Of a stretch of 64,000 nt of DNA, positions 49,342 through 57,701 are shown one piece after another. Positions within the stretch are counted from its first letter, which is position 1, and every line of letters starts with the position of its first letter. The notes under the pieces are model-generated. The model searched no databases and was not told the DNA's origin. It saw only the letters and a list, made by a program, of their open reading frames with translations. The position numbers and the translations under genes are program-made. Source of the stretch: Streptomyces sp. NBC_00344 (GTDB taxonomy: Bacteria > Actinomycetota > Actinomycetes > Streptomycetales > Streptomycetaceae); contig NZ_CP107996.1 of assembly GCF_036088315.1 (NCBI RefSeq), positions 186,001 through 250,000 of the forward strand, given 5' to 3'.

Positions 49342-50472
49342 ATGCGTGTCATCGTGATCGGGGCGGGCATCGGAGGTCTTGCACTTGCTCAAGGGCTGCT
49401 GCAGGCGGGCGTGGACGTGCGCCTCTTCGAACGAGAATCGGCCGTCGACAGCCGGTATCAGGGCTTTCGGATCGTCCTGGACGAACGCGGCGCCGGCGCA
49501 CTGCGGGAGTGTCTCCCCGACCGTCTGCACGACGTACTGCACGCCACGACAGGAGAGCTGGCGGGAAGCAGGCGGGTGGTCGATCCCCGTCTCAACGAGA
49601 TCTCTCAACTCGGCGACGTCACAGGTGGCACGGCCACTGATCGTTATGTCCTGCGACATCTGCTGCTGACCGGTCTCCGCGACCGGATCGAATTCGGCAA
49701 GCATCTGATCGGCAGCACCGAGTCGCACGAGGGCACGGTTCGCGCCGACTTCGCCGACGGAAGCAGCACCGAAGGAGACATCCTGGTCGGGGCGGACGGG
49801 GTGGCTTCCACGGTGCGCCGTCAGTTACTGCCGCACGCCGAGGTCGTCACCCTGAGCGGCAGCAGCTTCCTGGGGCGCACACCCGTGAGTGCGCGGTCGG
49901 CCCACCTCGTGCCGGGTTTCGGAACCGTAGTGCGCGGCGAGAGTGCAAGTATGCTCATCGGAAAGATGGAGTTCCGCTGCCCTCCACACCTCGCGGCCGG
50001 CAGACACTCCGATGTGGCGCTGCCGGTCACTCCCGACTATCTGCGGTGGGTCGTGTCTCTCCCCGATCGGCCCGCACCGTTCCCCTCGGAGTGGGCGGAG
50101 ATCCGCGAACTCCTGTTGCATGTCGTCCGCGACTGGCACCCCGACCTGGTGGAACTGGTGAAGCAGTCGGACGTGATCAACGGATCACCGCTCAAGGTCC
50201 GTTACGCAAAGGCTGTGCCTCCCTGGCGGACCGGCCGGGTCACGCTGATGGGAGACGCCGTCCACGTCATGCCACCGAGCGGTGGCCAGGGTGCGAACAC
50301 CGCCTTCCGGGACGCGTCGCTTCTGAGCCGCTCCCTGATCGCCGCGCACCGAGGTGAGTCGGAGTTGCTGCCGGCCGTCGAAGCCTACGAGCGACAGATG
50401 ATCGACTACGGATTCGCCGCGGTAGCCGAATCCCTGAACCGGCTACCGGACTTCAAGGCGACCCGCGACTGA
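49342..50472 (+). CDS. FAD-dependent monooxygenase (PHBH type)
   Basis: A 376-residue class A flavoprotein hydroxylase. The N-terminal GxGxxG motif is VIGAGIGGLALAQGLL. The DG motif is ILVGADGVASTVRRQL, and the GD motif is RVTLMGDAVHVMPPSGGQGANTA. Such enzymes hydroxylate aromatic or polyketide substrates or epoxidise with NAD(P)H and oxygen, and some inactivate antibiotics, including rifamycins and tetracyclines. GGAG lies 8 nt before the ATG. It is divergent from the acyl-reductase operon, and a tailoring role there is possible but unproven. Confidence 0.9.
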   Translation: MRVIVIGAGIGGLALAQGLLQAGVDVRLFERESAVDSRYQGFRIVLDERGAGALRECLPDRLHDVLHATTGELAGSRRVVDPRLNEISQLGDVTGGTATDRYVLRHLLLTGLRDRIEFGKHLIGSTESHEGTVRADFADGSSTEGDILVGADGVASTVRRQLLPHAEVVTLSGSSFLGRTPVSARSAHLVPGFGTVVRGESASMLIGKMEFRCPPHLAAGRHSDVALPVTPDYLRWVVSLPDRPAPFPSEWAEIRELLLHVVRDWHPDLVELVKQSDVINGSPLKVRYAKAVPPWRTGRVTLMGDAVHVMPPSGGQGANTAFRDASLLSRSLIAAHRGESELLPAVEAYERQMIDYGFAAVAESLNRLPDFKATRD

Positions 50473-50591
50473 CCTGCCATGGGGTGGCGGACTCGGAGCC
50501 GACACGGTCAGGCGCCCGGCCGTGGCCGGCCACAGTGGACGTGCCCCTGTCCCACGCCCCCGTCCTGCGAACACGCGTCGCCCGCGCCGGA

Positions 50592-51089
50592 TCACTCCCG
50601 CAGTGGGTACCGGTGCCGCGCCCAAGTCGGCAGTGCGAACCAGCAGAGCAGGAACCAGCCGACGAGTCCTGCGACAGCCCACGGCACGGCGCTGTTGTGC
50701 ATCGCGACGCGCAGGATGAGGAGCAGGGCCGAGGTCATGGTGACCAGCAGCAGCACGATCCCGGCGACCGTCAGCCGCGAGGCCCAGGTGACCGTCTCGG
50801 GCTTGATCCGGTGTCCGGTGACCAGCCGGTGGAGTGTGACAGGGCCGATGAGCGCGCCTGTCGTGGCGGCACCGAGGAGGACAGTCGTTACGTAGATATT
50901 CTTGTCCGCCTGGCTGAGCGTAGCGAAGCGCGGTGTGAAGACAACGGTGAGCAGAAAGCCGAAGAGGATCTGAACGCCTGTCTGCGTGACACGGACTTCT
51001 TGCAGTAATTCATTCCACCGGCGGTCGGCACGCTCCTCCGCCGATTCGTGGCGCCCGCTGGACGTCTGCCGCGGGCCGAGTGGTTCCAT
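50592..51089 (-). CDS. DUF6328-type membrane protein
   Basis: A 165-residue membrane protein. A charged N-terminal segment (SAEERADRRWNELLQEVRVT) precedes four hydrophobic helices: TQTGVQILFGFLLTVVFTPRF, TTVLLGAATTGALIGPVTL, LTVAGIVLLLVTMTSALLLI and VPWAVAGLVGWFLLCWFALP. The N-terminal pattern RWNELLQEVRV followed by QILFGFLL is typical of the DUF6328 family, which has no known function. It appears monocistronic. Confidence 0.8.
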   Translation of the reverse strand: MEPLGPRQTSSGRHESAEERADRRWNELLQEVRVTQTGVQILFGFLLTVVFTPRFATLSQADKNIYVTTVLLGAATTGALIGPVTLHRLVTGHRIKPETVTWASRLTVAGIVLLLVTMTSALLLILRVAMHNSAVPWAVAGLVGWFLLCWFALPTWARHRYPLRE

Positions 51090-51229
51090 GCGTTCTCCCG
51101 AGTTCCTCAGCAGTCAGTGCCCACGGCCACGCGCGACGCATGGAAGACGCTGCCCCGTTCTGTCAGCTGGGCCGCCGGGACGGGCCGCAGCCTATGCAAC
51201 CGGAATTCATGGTAGAGAACTCGGGCCGT

Positions 51230-51430
51230 GTGGAGTGCGAGGCGTACCGCGACGGCCAAGAGGACCAGCCCGCCCCCTCGGCCTGGTCCTCAACGCCGTC
51301 ATCCTGTGGAACGCCCGCTACCCGGACGCCGCCGTGGCCCAGCTCCGCGCCGGGGGCCACGACACCAAGGACTTCGCCCGTCTCTCACCGCTCAAGGACC
51401 GGCACATCAACTTCCTGGGCCGCTGCACCT
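51230..51430 (+). pseudogene. Tn3-family transposase remnant
   Basis: Two adjoining frames carry conserved C-terminal Tn3 transposase sequence. The first reads CEAYRDGQEDQ (51236-51268). A shift then leads into LGLVLNAVILWNARYPDAAV and ARLSPLKDRHINFLGR (51277-51429). In intact transposases these lie in the last 80 residues of a protein of about 1,000. So only the 3' end survives, broken by a frameshift. No terminal inverted repeat was recognised. Confidence 0.8.
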
Positions 51431-51623
51431 GTTCAACATCAAGGCTTGCAGTCCCGGTCAGGACCTGCCCCTTCCGGGACCCGTTGGCTGTCGATGACGA
51501 GGATTGACGGCGGCGCACCCGGCCCGCCGGCCACTCGTAGCATCCCGTGAAGGCCAGGCGCCCGACGCTCCAGGCCGAGGCGGAACGCCGAGCTCAGCAC
51601 TGGCTCCACGACCTCGCGGAGCC

Positions 51624-52910
51624 CTAAATGGCACCCTCCTGAACGGGATCCCAGGATTCCGGGTGACTTGGACCATCGGCCTTGGCTGCGGCACGCAGCG
51701 CCGCCTCGACCCGGCGGTTACTGGTCATGGAAGCCGTGACGGCGGTCATGGTGAGGAGGAGGCCGGCGGCGGCGTAGAGCGGGGTGCGGATGTCGTAGGT
51801 GGTGGCCAGCCAGCCGCCGAGGAAAGCCCCGAACGGGGCGGCGCACATGGCGAGCATGCGGGAGGTGGAGGCGACCCTGCCCATCAGGTGGGCCGGGACG
51901 ATCGCCTGCCGGAGCGAGGGCCCGAGCACCATCGTGGCGCCCATGCCGGCCCCGCAGACGGCGAGCGCCAGCCCCGCCACGTACGGGTTCGGGGCAGCGG
52001 CCAGGCCCAGGATGGCGAGCCCTTCGACGGCGGCCGTGCAGGTCAGCGCGGTGCCGGTGCCGAGTCGTCGGCCAAGGTAGGAGGCGATGCCTGCACCGAG
52101 CAGACCGCCGGTGGCCTCCGCTGTGAGGAGCAGGCCGAAGCCGTAGGTGTCGATGCCGAGGCGGTCGTGCGCGAAGAGGGCGAGGACGGTCTCCACAGCG
52201 AGGAAGGCGACGTTCCCGACCGCCGGGCGGAGCGCGAGCCCGAGCAGGACCCGGCCCCGGAAGACGTACGAGGCCCCGGCCCGCGCCTGCCTGAGCAGCG
52301 ACTCGCGGACCTCCGGCACGGGGCGGGGCATGGCGGGCAGCGTACGGACGAGCAGCGCGGAGAGCAGGAACGACACCGCGTCGGCGAGCAGCGGAACTGC
52401 CCGCCCGAGCGCGAGCAGGGCACTGCCCGCAGGCGGCCCCGCGAAGCCGGAGGCGGCGGTCTGGGCGCCGCGCAGGCGGGAGTTGGCTCGCTCCAGGAGC
52501 GCGGGGTCGCGGCCGAGCAGATCCGGCAGATAGGCCGTCGCGGCCGTATCGAAGAAGAGCCCGCCGAGGCCGAGGAGGAAGGCGACGGCCGCGAGCAGCG
52601 GAATGCTCAGCACGTCGAGCGCGGCCGCCGCCGCCGGTATCGCGAGCAGCACCGCACGTGACGCGTCCGCGACCCACATGGTGCGCCGACGGTCCCAGCG
52701 ATCCACCAGCGCGCCGCCGAGCACCCCGAAGAGCAGCCACGGCAGCGTCCCGGCGGCCGTGACGACGGCGAGCGCCATCGGATCCCGTGTCAAGGTCAAC
52801 GCGATCAGCGGCAGCGCGGCATGTGTCACCCCGTCACCGAGCGAGGAGATCGTCTGCGCGGTCCACAGCCGTCCGAACTCGGTCGGCAACTTCTGAACCT
52901 CTGGGGTCAC
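51624..52910 (-). CDS. MFS transporter controlled by an ArsR regulator
   Basis: A 428-residue MFS_3-type transporter with about twelve helices. The N-terminus reads LWTAQTISSLGDGVTHAALP, with the loop LVDRWDRRRTMWVAD between helices 2 and 3. Proteins of this group (enterobactin exporter and macrolide efflux relatives) usually export small molecules or drugs. The gene starts 4 bp inside the 3' end of the ArsR gene, so the two form an operon under the operator at 53451-53478. The substrate is unknown. Confidence 0.9.
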   Translation of the reverse strand: MTPEVQKLPTEFGRLWTAQTISSLGDGVTHAALPLIALTLTRDPMALAVVTAAGTLPWLLFGVLGGALVDRWDRRRTMWVADASRAVLLAIPAAAAALDVLSIPLLAAVAFLLGLGGLFFDTAATAYLPDLLGRDPALLERANSRLRGAQTAASGFAGPPAGSALLALGRAVPLLADAVSFLLSALLVRTLPAMPRPVPEVRESLLRQARAGASYVFRGRVLLGLALRPAVGNVAFLAVETVLALFAHDRLGIDTYGFGLLLTAEATGGLLGAGIASYLGRRLGTGTALTCTAAVEGLAILGLAAAPNPYVAGLALAVCGAGMGATMVLGPSLRQAIVPAHLMGRVASTSRMLAMCAAPFGAFLGGWLATTYDIRTPLYAAAGLLLTMTAVTASMTSNRRVEAALRAAAKADGPSHPESWDPVQEGAI

Positions 52911-53446
52911 TTGACGTTCCCTTCGGCCTGCTCGTGGGGTGTCGGGTGGAACAATGCGAAGACGAGTGACGCGTCCGGCAGCGACGGATCGGACAGCTCC
53001 CGGTACTCGTCCGCCAGTGCCTCCAGCCGCGCCCCCAGCTGTGCGAACTGCTCCTCGGTGAGCCGCAGATGCGCCATCCGTACGTGCCGCTCGCCTTCCG
53101 TCGGCGCTGCCTCCAGGTCGGCCACCGCATTCCGCATCAGCACATCCGGGCCTCCCTCGCCCGGATCCGGCAGCACGATCGCCCGCGCGGCCATCGTGTA
53201 GTACCGCTCGGTGACCCCCCGCACCTTCCGCGTCCGCACCACCTTCACCAGGCCGGCCCGCTCCAGCAGCCGCACGTGATAGCTGGAACTCCCCTTCGCG
53301 AGCCCCACCCGCTCGGCGATCTGCGTGATCGTCGCCGGCTCGAAGCGGAGCACGGCCATGATCCGGTGGCGCGTGAGATTGGAGACGGCGCGCAGCTGCT
53401 CGTCCGTGGTGACGTGAAAGGTCTGGGGAAGATCATCGGTAGGCAT
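52907..53446 (-). CDS. ArsR-family (winged helix) transcriptional regulator
   Basis: A 179-residue regulator. The winged helix spans about residues 15-85 (AVSNLTRHRIMAVLRFEPAT, LAKGSSSYHVRLLERAGLV, RKVRGVTERYYTMAARA), followed by a helical C-terminal region. There is no metal-binding cysteine pair in the DNA-recognition helix, so it is unlikely to sense metals. The start at ATG 53446 places it right beside a perfect operator; longer frames upstream are rejected because they would cross that operator. It probably represses itself and the downstream MFS gene. Confidence 0.88.
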   Translation of the reverse strand: MPTDDLPQTFHVTTDEQLRAVSNLTRHRIMAVLRFEPATITQIAERVGLAKGSSSYHVRLLERAGLVKVVRTRKVRGVTERYYTMAARAIVLPDPGEGGPDVLMRNAVADLEAAPTEGERHVRMAHLRLTEEQFAQLGARLEALADEYRELSDPSLPDASLVFALFHPTPHEQAEGNVK

Positions 53447-53450
53447 GCAA

Positions 53451-53478
53451 GCAATGGTCAACGATTCTTGACCATTGC
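53451..53478. promoter_or_regulatory. Operator of the ArsR/MFS operon
   Basis: GCAATGGTCAA and its exact complement TTGACCATTGC are separated by 6 nt, a perfect 11-bp-arm dyad. It lies 4 nt upstream of the ArsR start codon, ideally placed for autorepression. Confidence 0.85.
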
Positions 53479-53759
53479 GCAAGGGCATTTCGCACGGACT
53501 TCCGGAATCGGCCGTCCAGCAGGTGAGGCCTTCGCTCCCGCCCTGGATGACGGCCTTGACGCCGTGGCCGAGCAGGTGCCCGAGGTTCGCCCGGGAGGCC
53601 GGGATCGCCCGAGTGCGCGACATCCCGTGGGTTGCTCTGCGCCTCCCCGGGCCCTCAACCCCGTGGCCCGGCGGTCCGCCCTCTCTCCCGTAGCAGTTCG
53701 CAGGCTGACGTACTTCGCGATTCCTGAAGCGTTCTCACTGCATCCGGATCGGTTCACGA

Positions 53760-53977
53760 TCAGGGTGAAGGCGAGGAGGCTGCGCCGGCTGTCGTACGGG
53801 ACCCGCGTGAGCACTGGGCGCCCGCGTCGGGACCGGCAACTCGAAGAGGCCCTGACCCACGGGCCCAGCCCGCTCCGCCTCGCCGAGGCGTTCGGGCTCG
53901 GCGACAAGACCGCGATGCGCTACGCGGACTCCGCGCGAGCACTACTGGAACAGGCCGCTGAAGAGCAGGTTCGATGA
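53760..53977 (+). pseudogene. C-terminal remnant of a phage-type integrase
   Basis: The plus strand reads RDRQLEEALTHGPSPLRLAE, then AFGLGDKTAMRYADSARALL before a stop at 53977. This matches the tail commonly found in streptomycete tyrosine-recombinase-like proteins (pattern PLHLA..FGL...TA.RYA..AR.LL). The catalytic core is absent and no start codon with a ribosome-binding site is visible, so it is a remnant. It ends 18 nt before the convergent TetR gene. Confidence 0.6.
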
Positions 53978-53994
53978 GGTCCGGGCTGCTGTCG

Positions 53995-54585
53995 TCAGTT
54001 TTCGGGAAGCCGCGACGGCGCAGGTTTCAGTCCGTCCAGGGTGAGGTCGAGGAGGCGTTCGGCCTGCTCTCGCTGCTCGGGCTTGGCCGAGGTGAGGGCG
54101 ATACCAGCGAGGGCGGCGAACATGTCGGTCGGGCTGATGTCGGACCGGATCGTTCCGGCAGCGGTATTGGCGTCCATGAGGGAGGAGAGGGCGGCCTCAA
54201 TCATCTCGTGACTGTCGGCGTAGGGATTGGTTCCCGAGTTGACGACGGCTCGCAGGGCGTCGGCCATGCCGAGTTTGGCGGTGGCGTAGTCGATGAAGCG
54301 GCGAGTCCAGGCTCGCAGGGCCTCAGGCGGCGACATCGCGCCAAGGAGGCCGGGGACGGCGTCGCACAGCCGGGCCACTTCGTTGCGGTACGCCGCCTCG
54401 ATCAGACCTTCCCTGGTCGGGAAGTTGCGGTAGAGGGTGCCGGTTCCCACGCCCGCTTCTCTGGCGATGCGCTCGAAGTGCGCATCCAGTCCCTCCTCAG
54501 TGAACACGCGCACCGCGGCGGCCAGGATCTTGTCCCGGTTCCGCTGTGCGTCAGCCCTCAGCGGGCGTCCTGCATCCCGGGCCAT
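53995..54585 (-). CDS. TetR-family transcriptional regulator of the SDR gene
   Basis: A 196-residue repressor. The helix-turn-helix region spans about residues 12-60 (DKILAAAVRVFTEEGLDAHF, VGTGTLYRNFPTREGLIEAA); the rest is a helical ligand-binding domain. The ATG at 54585 has GGAGA 7 nt upstream; the longer in-frame start at 54630 would overlap the operator. It is divergent from a short-chain dehydrogenase gene, and two matched 20-bp operators lie between them. Regulators of this arrangement usually respond to the substrate of the adjacent SDR. The ligand is not known. Confidence 0.92.
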   Translation of the reverse strand: MARDAGRPLRADAQRNRDKILAAAVRVFTEEGLDAHFERIAREAGVGTGTLYRNFPTREGLIEAAYRNEVARLCDAVPGLLGAMSPPEALRAWTRRFIDYATAKLGMADALRAVVNSGTNPYADSHEMIEAALSSLMDANTAAGTIRSDISPTDMFAALAGIALTSAKPEQREQAERLLDLTLDGLKPAPSRLPEN

Positions 54586-54612
54586 CAATTCTCTCCCCAG
54601 TCTCCATTTGCT

Positions 54613-54632
54613 AAGTGGAGGAGCCGCCACTT
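54613..54632. promoter_or_regulatory. TetR operator 1
   Basis: AAGTGGAGGAGCCGCCACTT has matching outer arms (AAGTGG/CCACTT). It lies 27 nt upstream of the TetR start and is nearly the reverse complement of operator 2, whose centre lies 30 bp away, about three helical turns. Confidence 0.8.
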
Positions 54633-54642
54633 AGTGTGGATG

Positions 54643-54662
54643 AAGTGGCGGAGCCTCCACTT
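54643..54662. promoter_or_regulatory. TetR operator 2
   Basis: AAGTGGCGGAGCCTCCACTT is a second copy of the operator in the same divergent region, on the SDR side. Its reverse complement differs from operator 1 only at the two central bases. Confidence 0.8.
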
Positions 54663-54713
54663 TCACTGTAGGGCATGGCCGCCCCCACTTCTCTACTGGA
54701 AGGACTGGCCATC

Positions 54714-55445
54714 ATGACGGGAATCGAAGGCAAAGTCGTGGCGATCACGGGCGCCAGCAGCGGCATCGGTGAGGCGACCGCGCTCCTGCTCGCCGAGCAC
54801 GGCGCGAAGATCGTCCTCGGGGCACGCCGTCCGGAGCGCCTTGAGGCCCTGGCCGCCCGCATCGAAAAGGCCGGCGGTGAAGCCGCCTGGGCCCGCACGG
54901 ACGTGACGCGACGCGAGGACCTTTCCGGCCTCGTCAAGCTGGCACGCGATCGATACGGCAAGCTCGACGTCCTCGTCAGCAATGCCGGGATCGGTCTGAT
55001 CTCCCGTCTGGATGACCTGCGCGTCGAGGACTGGGAGGAGATGATCGACGTCAACCTCAAAGGGGTCCTGTACGGGATCGCCGCAGCCCTTCCCGTCTTC
55101 CGGGAGCAGGGCTTCGGGCACTTCGTCAACACCGTGTCCACCGCCGGACTGCGCATCGTGCCGCTCCAATCGGTGTACGCCGGCACGAAGAACGCCGTGC
55201 GCACCATCTCTGAGGGCCTGCGCCAGGAGGCCGGCGACAGCCTGCGCGTGACCGTCGTCTCGCCCGGCGCCGTCCGCACGGACTTCGCAGAGCGTATGGA
55301 TCCGGCTGTGAAGGACCAGATCGACAAGATGATGGAGATCGCTCTTTCGCCGGACGCGGTGGCCCGCGCCATCGCCTTCGCCATCGAACAGCCGGACGGT
55401 GTCGATATAGGTGACATCGTCGTTCGCCCCACCGCCCAGGGATAG
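54714..55445 (+). CDS. Short-chain dehydrogenase/reductase
   Basis: A classical SDR of 243 residues. It has the nucleotide-binding motif TGASSGIG (13-20), the NAG motif SNAGIGL and the catalytic Tyr-Lys pair in SVYAGTKNAV, with the serine in STAG. An arginine after the cofactor strand (GARRPERL) suggests NADP(H) preference. The ATG at 54714 gives the usual family N-terminus; an upstream ATG at 54675 would add 13 residues. It is divergent from its TetR repressor. The natural substrate is unknown; such TetR/SDR pairs often detoxify ketones or aldehydes. Confidence 0.92.
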   Translation: MTGIEGKVVAITGASSGIGEATALLLAEHGAKIVLGARRPERLEALAARIEKAGGEAAWARTDVTRREDLSGLVKLARDRYGKLDVLVSNAGIGLISRLDDLRVEDWEEMIDVNLKGVLYGIAAALPVFREQGFGHFVNTVSTAGLRIVPLQSVYAGTKNAVRTISEGLRQEAGDSLRVTVVSPGAVRTDFAERMDPAVKDQIDKMMEIALSPDAVARAIAFAIEQPDGVDIGDIVVRPTAQG

Positions 55446-55922
55446 GCCTGCGCAGCCAGGCCGCACCACACACGCATTCCTGTCGAACCCACGGATAGCC
55501 CCAGCTGACGCACACGGACCGACCCCCGAGTTCCCCCTGAACAAGCTTCAGTTCAGCTGAACCCACGGGCCTCCGGGTGTGAGTAGTAGCGGTGCAGAAA
55601 ATGCCGCTGAGATTGATCTTGCTCGGGTCCGTCTACCGCGCGGGCTCTTCGAGCCGGCGGGGGACGGTGAGGGGCTGTCCCGCCGCCATTCGGTCGTCCA
55701 GGGACCTCAGGGCCGGTCCTCGGCCGGCCGCCCCATGTCGCCGTCGGAACCCGGTCACGGTGGAGTGTGTCGTGCGAGCGTGGAAAGCCTCCCGGCCGGC
55801 AGGCGGCCGCGCGGAGCATCAGCGAGCACTGTGCCGGGCGCGGCGGATGGGCGGAACGACGGTGGGTACCAGCGCTGAGAGTCGGGATCGGTTTGGCGCC
55901 GCAACGTGTTCGGGCGCCTTGC
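55446..55922. other. Intergenic region with inverted repeats
   Basis: No gene is supported in this 477-nt region. GTTCAGCTGAAC at 55551-55562 is a perfect 12-bp palindrome, and CTGAAC/TTCAG elements immediately to its left (55537-55550) extend the repeat pattern. It may be an operator or a hairpin after the SDR gene. Confidence 0.4.
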
Positions 55923-57089
55923 ATGCGAAGTGAAAGCGGTTCGGTAGTGCGGGTACGGTGGCGTGCGGCGGTTCAGTGGCTGGGCTGGGAATTCGCTGCG
56001 GTGGGCCGCACGGCCGGCTCCGCGGTCAGGCGTTCGGGACCTGAACGGGACGCCATGGTGCAGTCGCTCAAGGCTGCCGGTGCTGCAATCGCAGCCTGGG
56101 CCCTGACCGGATGGTGGCTCGAGGCGCCACTGGCTCTGATGGCGCCATGGACGGCCATTGCGCTGGTCATGAGCACTGTCTACCGCTCCCTGTACTCGGG
56201 CGTGCAGCAGTTCGCCATCATCATGGTGGGCACCTTGTGGGCGTCAGCGGCCATGGCCGTCACCGGAAATTCCACGCTGGGCGCCATGGCCCTCACGCTG
56301 CCGTTCATGGTGCTGCTCGGCAACTACCGCCGGCTCGGCAGTCAGGGCATCTACGGGGCTACCACCGCTCTTTTCGTCATTACCTACGGTGCGTCCACGT
56401 TGAACCAAGTCGGGCACCGGCTGCTGGAGACTCTGATCGGCGCCGTGGTGGGTGTTGCCGTCAACGCCTTCATCCTGCCACCGGTGCATCTGCGCAGCGT
56501 GCGCGACAACCTCCACGCACTGGCCCGTGGCAGCGGGGAACTGCTCGCCATGGTGGCCGAGGGCCTCCGCGAGGAAGAGGGGCTCGCGCGCGCCGGGGGG
56601 TGGCATGACCGCGCCTGCCGGCTCGGCCAGACGGTCCAGGCCCTGGCGGATGCCCGGCAGTGGACCTCTGAGAGCTACCGGTTCAATCCGGGCTGGCGGT
56701 TGCGCCGGGGCTCCCCGCAACCGCCGGCAGAGATCGACGCGGTCTGGGAGCGGGTAGGAGCTCACCTCGTCGCCATCACCCGCACGCTCCAGAACACGGC
56801 CGGCGCCGACGCACGGCTCACTTCCCCTTCGTACGCGTATCTGGCCCGGTGGGCCGACCTCGCGGAGAACGCCGCGGCCGTATGCAACGCGGAAGCCGAC
56901 CTTCTCGAGGGGGCCGGACCATCGCAGCCTCTGCGCGATCAACGACATGCCGCACTGGAAAGGGCACGGATCGTACACGAGGAACTCACCACAGAATTTC
57001 AGCGGGAACAAGGGGCAGCGATTGCGGTCGGCGGTGAACTCGTCGTGGAGACACAGCAACTTCTGCGCGAACTCGCCGACATCAATTGA
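55923..57089 (+). CDS. FUSC-like membrane protein
   Basis: A 388-residue protein of the FUSC/aromatic-acid-exporter type. The N-terminal half has about six helices (LKAAGAAIAAWALTGWWL, AIIMVGTLWASAAMAVTG, LPFMVLLGNYRRLGSQGIYG, HRLLETLIGAVVGVAVNAFI). The cytoplasmic C-terminal half (about 180-388) is helical and charged, with coiled-coil character (LRDQRHAALERARIVHEELT). Family members export aromatic acids such as p-hydroxybenzoate or affect envelope stress. The start at ATG 55923 is plausible but has no strong ribosome-binding site; GTG 55947 is an alternative. The substrate is unknown. Confidence 0.82.
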   Translation: MRSESGSVVRVRWRAAVQWLGWEFAAVGRTAGSAVRRSGPERDAMVQSLKAAGAAIAAWALTGWWLEAPLALMAPWTAIALVMSTVYRSLYSGVQQFAIIMVGTLWASAAMAVTGNSTLGAMALTLPFMVLLGNYRRLGSQGIYGATTALFVITYGASTLNQVGHRLLETLIGAVVGVAVNAFILPPVHLRSVRDNLHALARGSGELLAMVAEGLREEEGLARAGGWHDRACRLGQTVQALADARQWTSESYRFNPGWRLRRGSPQPPAEIDAVWERVGAHLVAITRTLQNTAGADARLTSPSYAYLARWADLAENAAAVCNAEADLLEGAGPSQPLRDQRHAALERARIVHEELTTEFQREQGAAIAVGGELVVETQQLLRELADIN

Positions 57090-57345
57090 CCCGCCCCGGC
57101 AACGACCGGGCCTGTTTCGTCTCGAGCCGTACGCGGCGTCATCTGCCCGAGTGGCCGAACCGAGCTTTCACGGGCCCACCAGTTCGCAAGACGTCGCTGC
57201 CGCATTTCCCGGACAGCGCCGGCTCGCACCCATTTCATCGTCCATAACGGCCCGAGTTTCCTCCTGGGCCGACCGGGTACGGGCTCAGTGAACACCGCAC
57301 CGCGGCTCCCCGGCGCCGCGGTGGCATCGAAAGGGAGGACATCAC

Positions 57346-57474
57346 ATGCTGAAGGCGATCGCAGACGTTATTCGTTCTATCGGTGGTGCCATCGCCACCG
57401 TCGTGACCCTGCCCTTCCGCGCTGTCGCACGGCTCTTCGGTGGAGCCTCCGACACCGCCCACGGCCACCACTGA
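57346..57474 (+). CDS. LPFR-motif small protein
   Basis: A 42-residue microprotein with a strong AAAGGGAGG site upstream. It has an amphipathic/hydrophobic N-terminal helix (MLKAIADVIRSIGGAIATVV), the motif LPFRAVARLFGG and a His-rich end (TAHGHH). Small proteins with this LPFR motif are widespread in streptomycetes and have no known function. The helix may associate with the membrane. It lies 256 nt after the FUSC gene and may be monocistronic. Confidence 0.85.
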   Translation: MLKAIADVIRSIGGAIATVVTLPFRAVARLFGGASDTAHGHH

Positions 57475-57701
57475 TTCCATCCCACCTCCAGATCTGCCCC
57501 GGTCCGCTCATCGCGCCCGGGGCTTTGCTGGGCGCGGGACGTCGTTGGGGCCTTCGGTACCCTGCTGGCGGCGAGGTGGGGGCCCGAGCTGTGTGGCTCC
57601 TCATACCCCACTGACTAGGTGAGCCGCATGTGCCTCACCGAACGATGCCGTGAGAACGCCCGGCGCACCGGCGTACCCGAGAACGGCATCGACAGCCCGG
57701 G

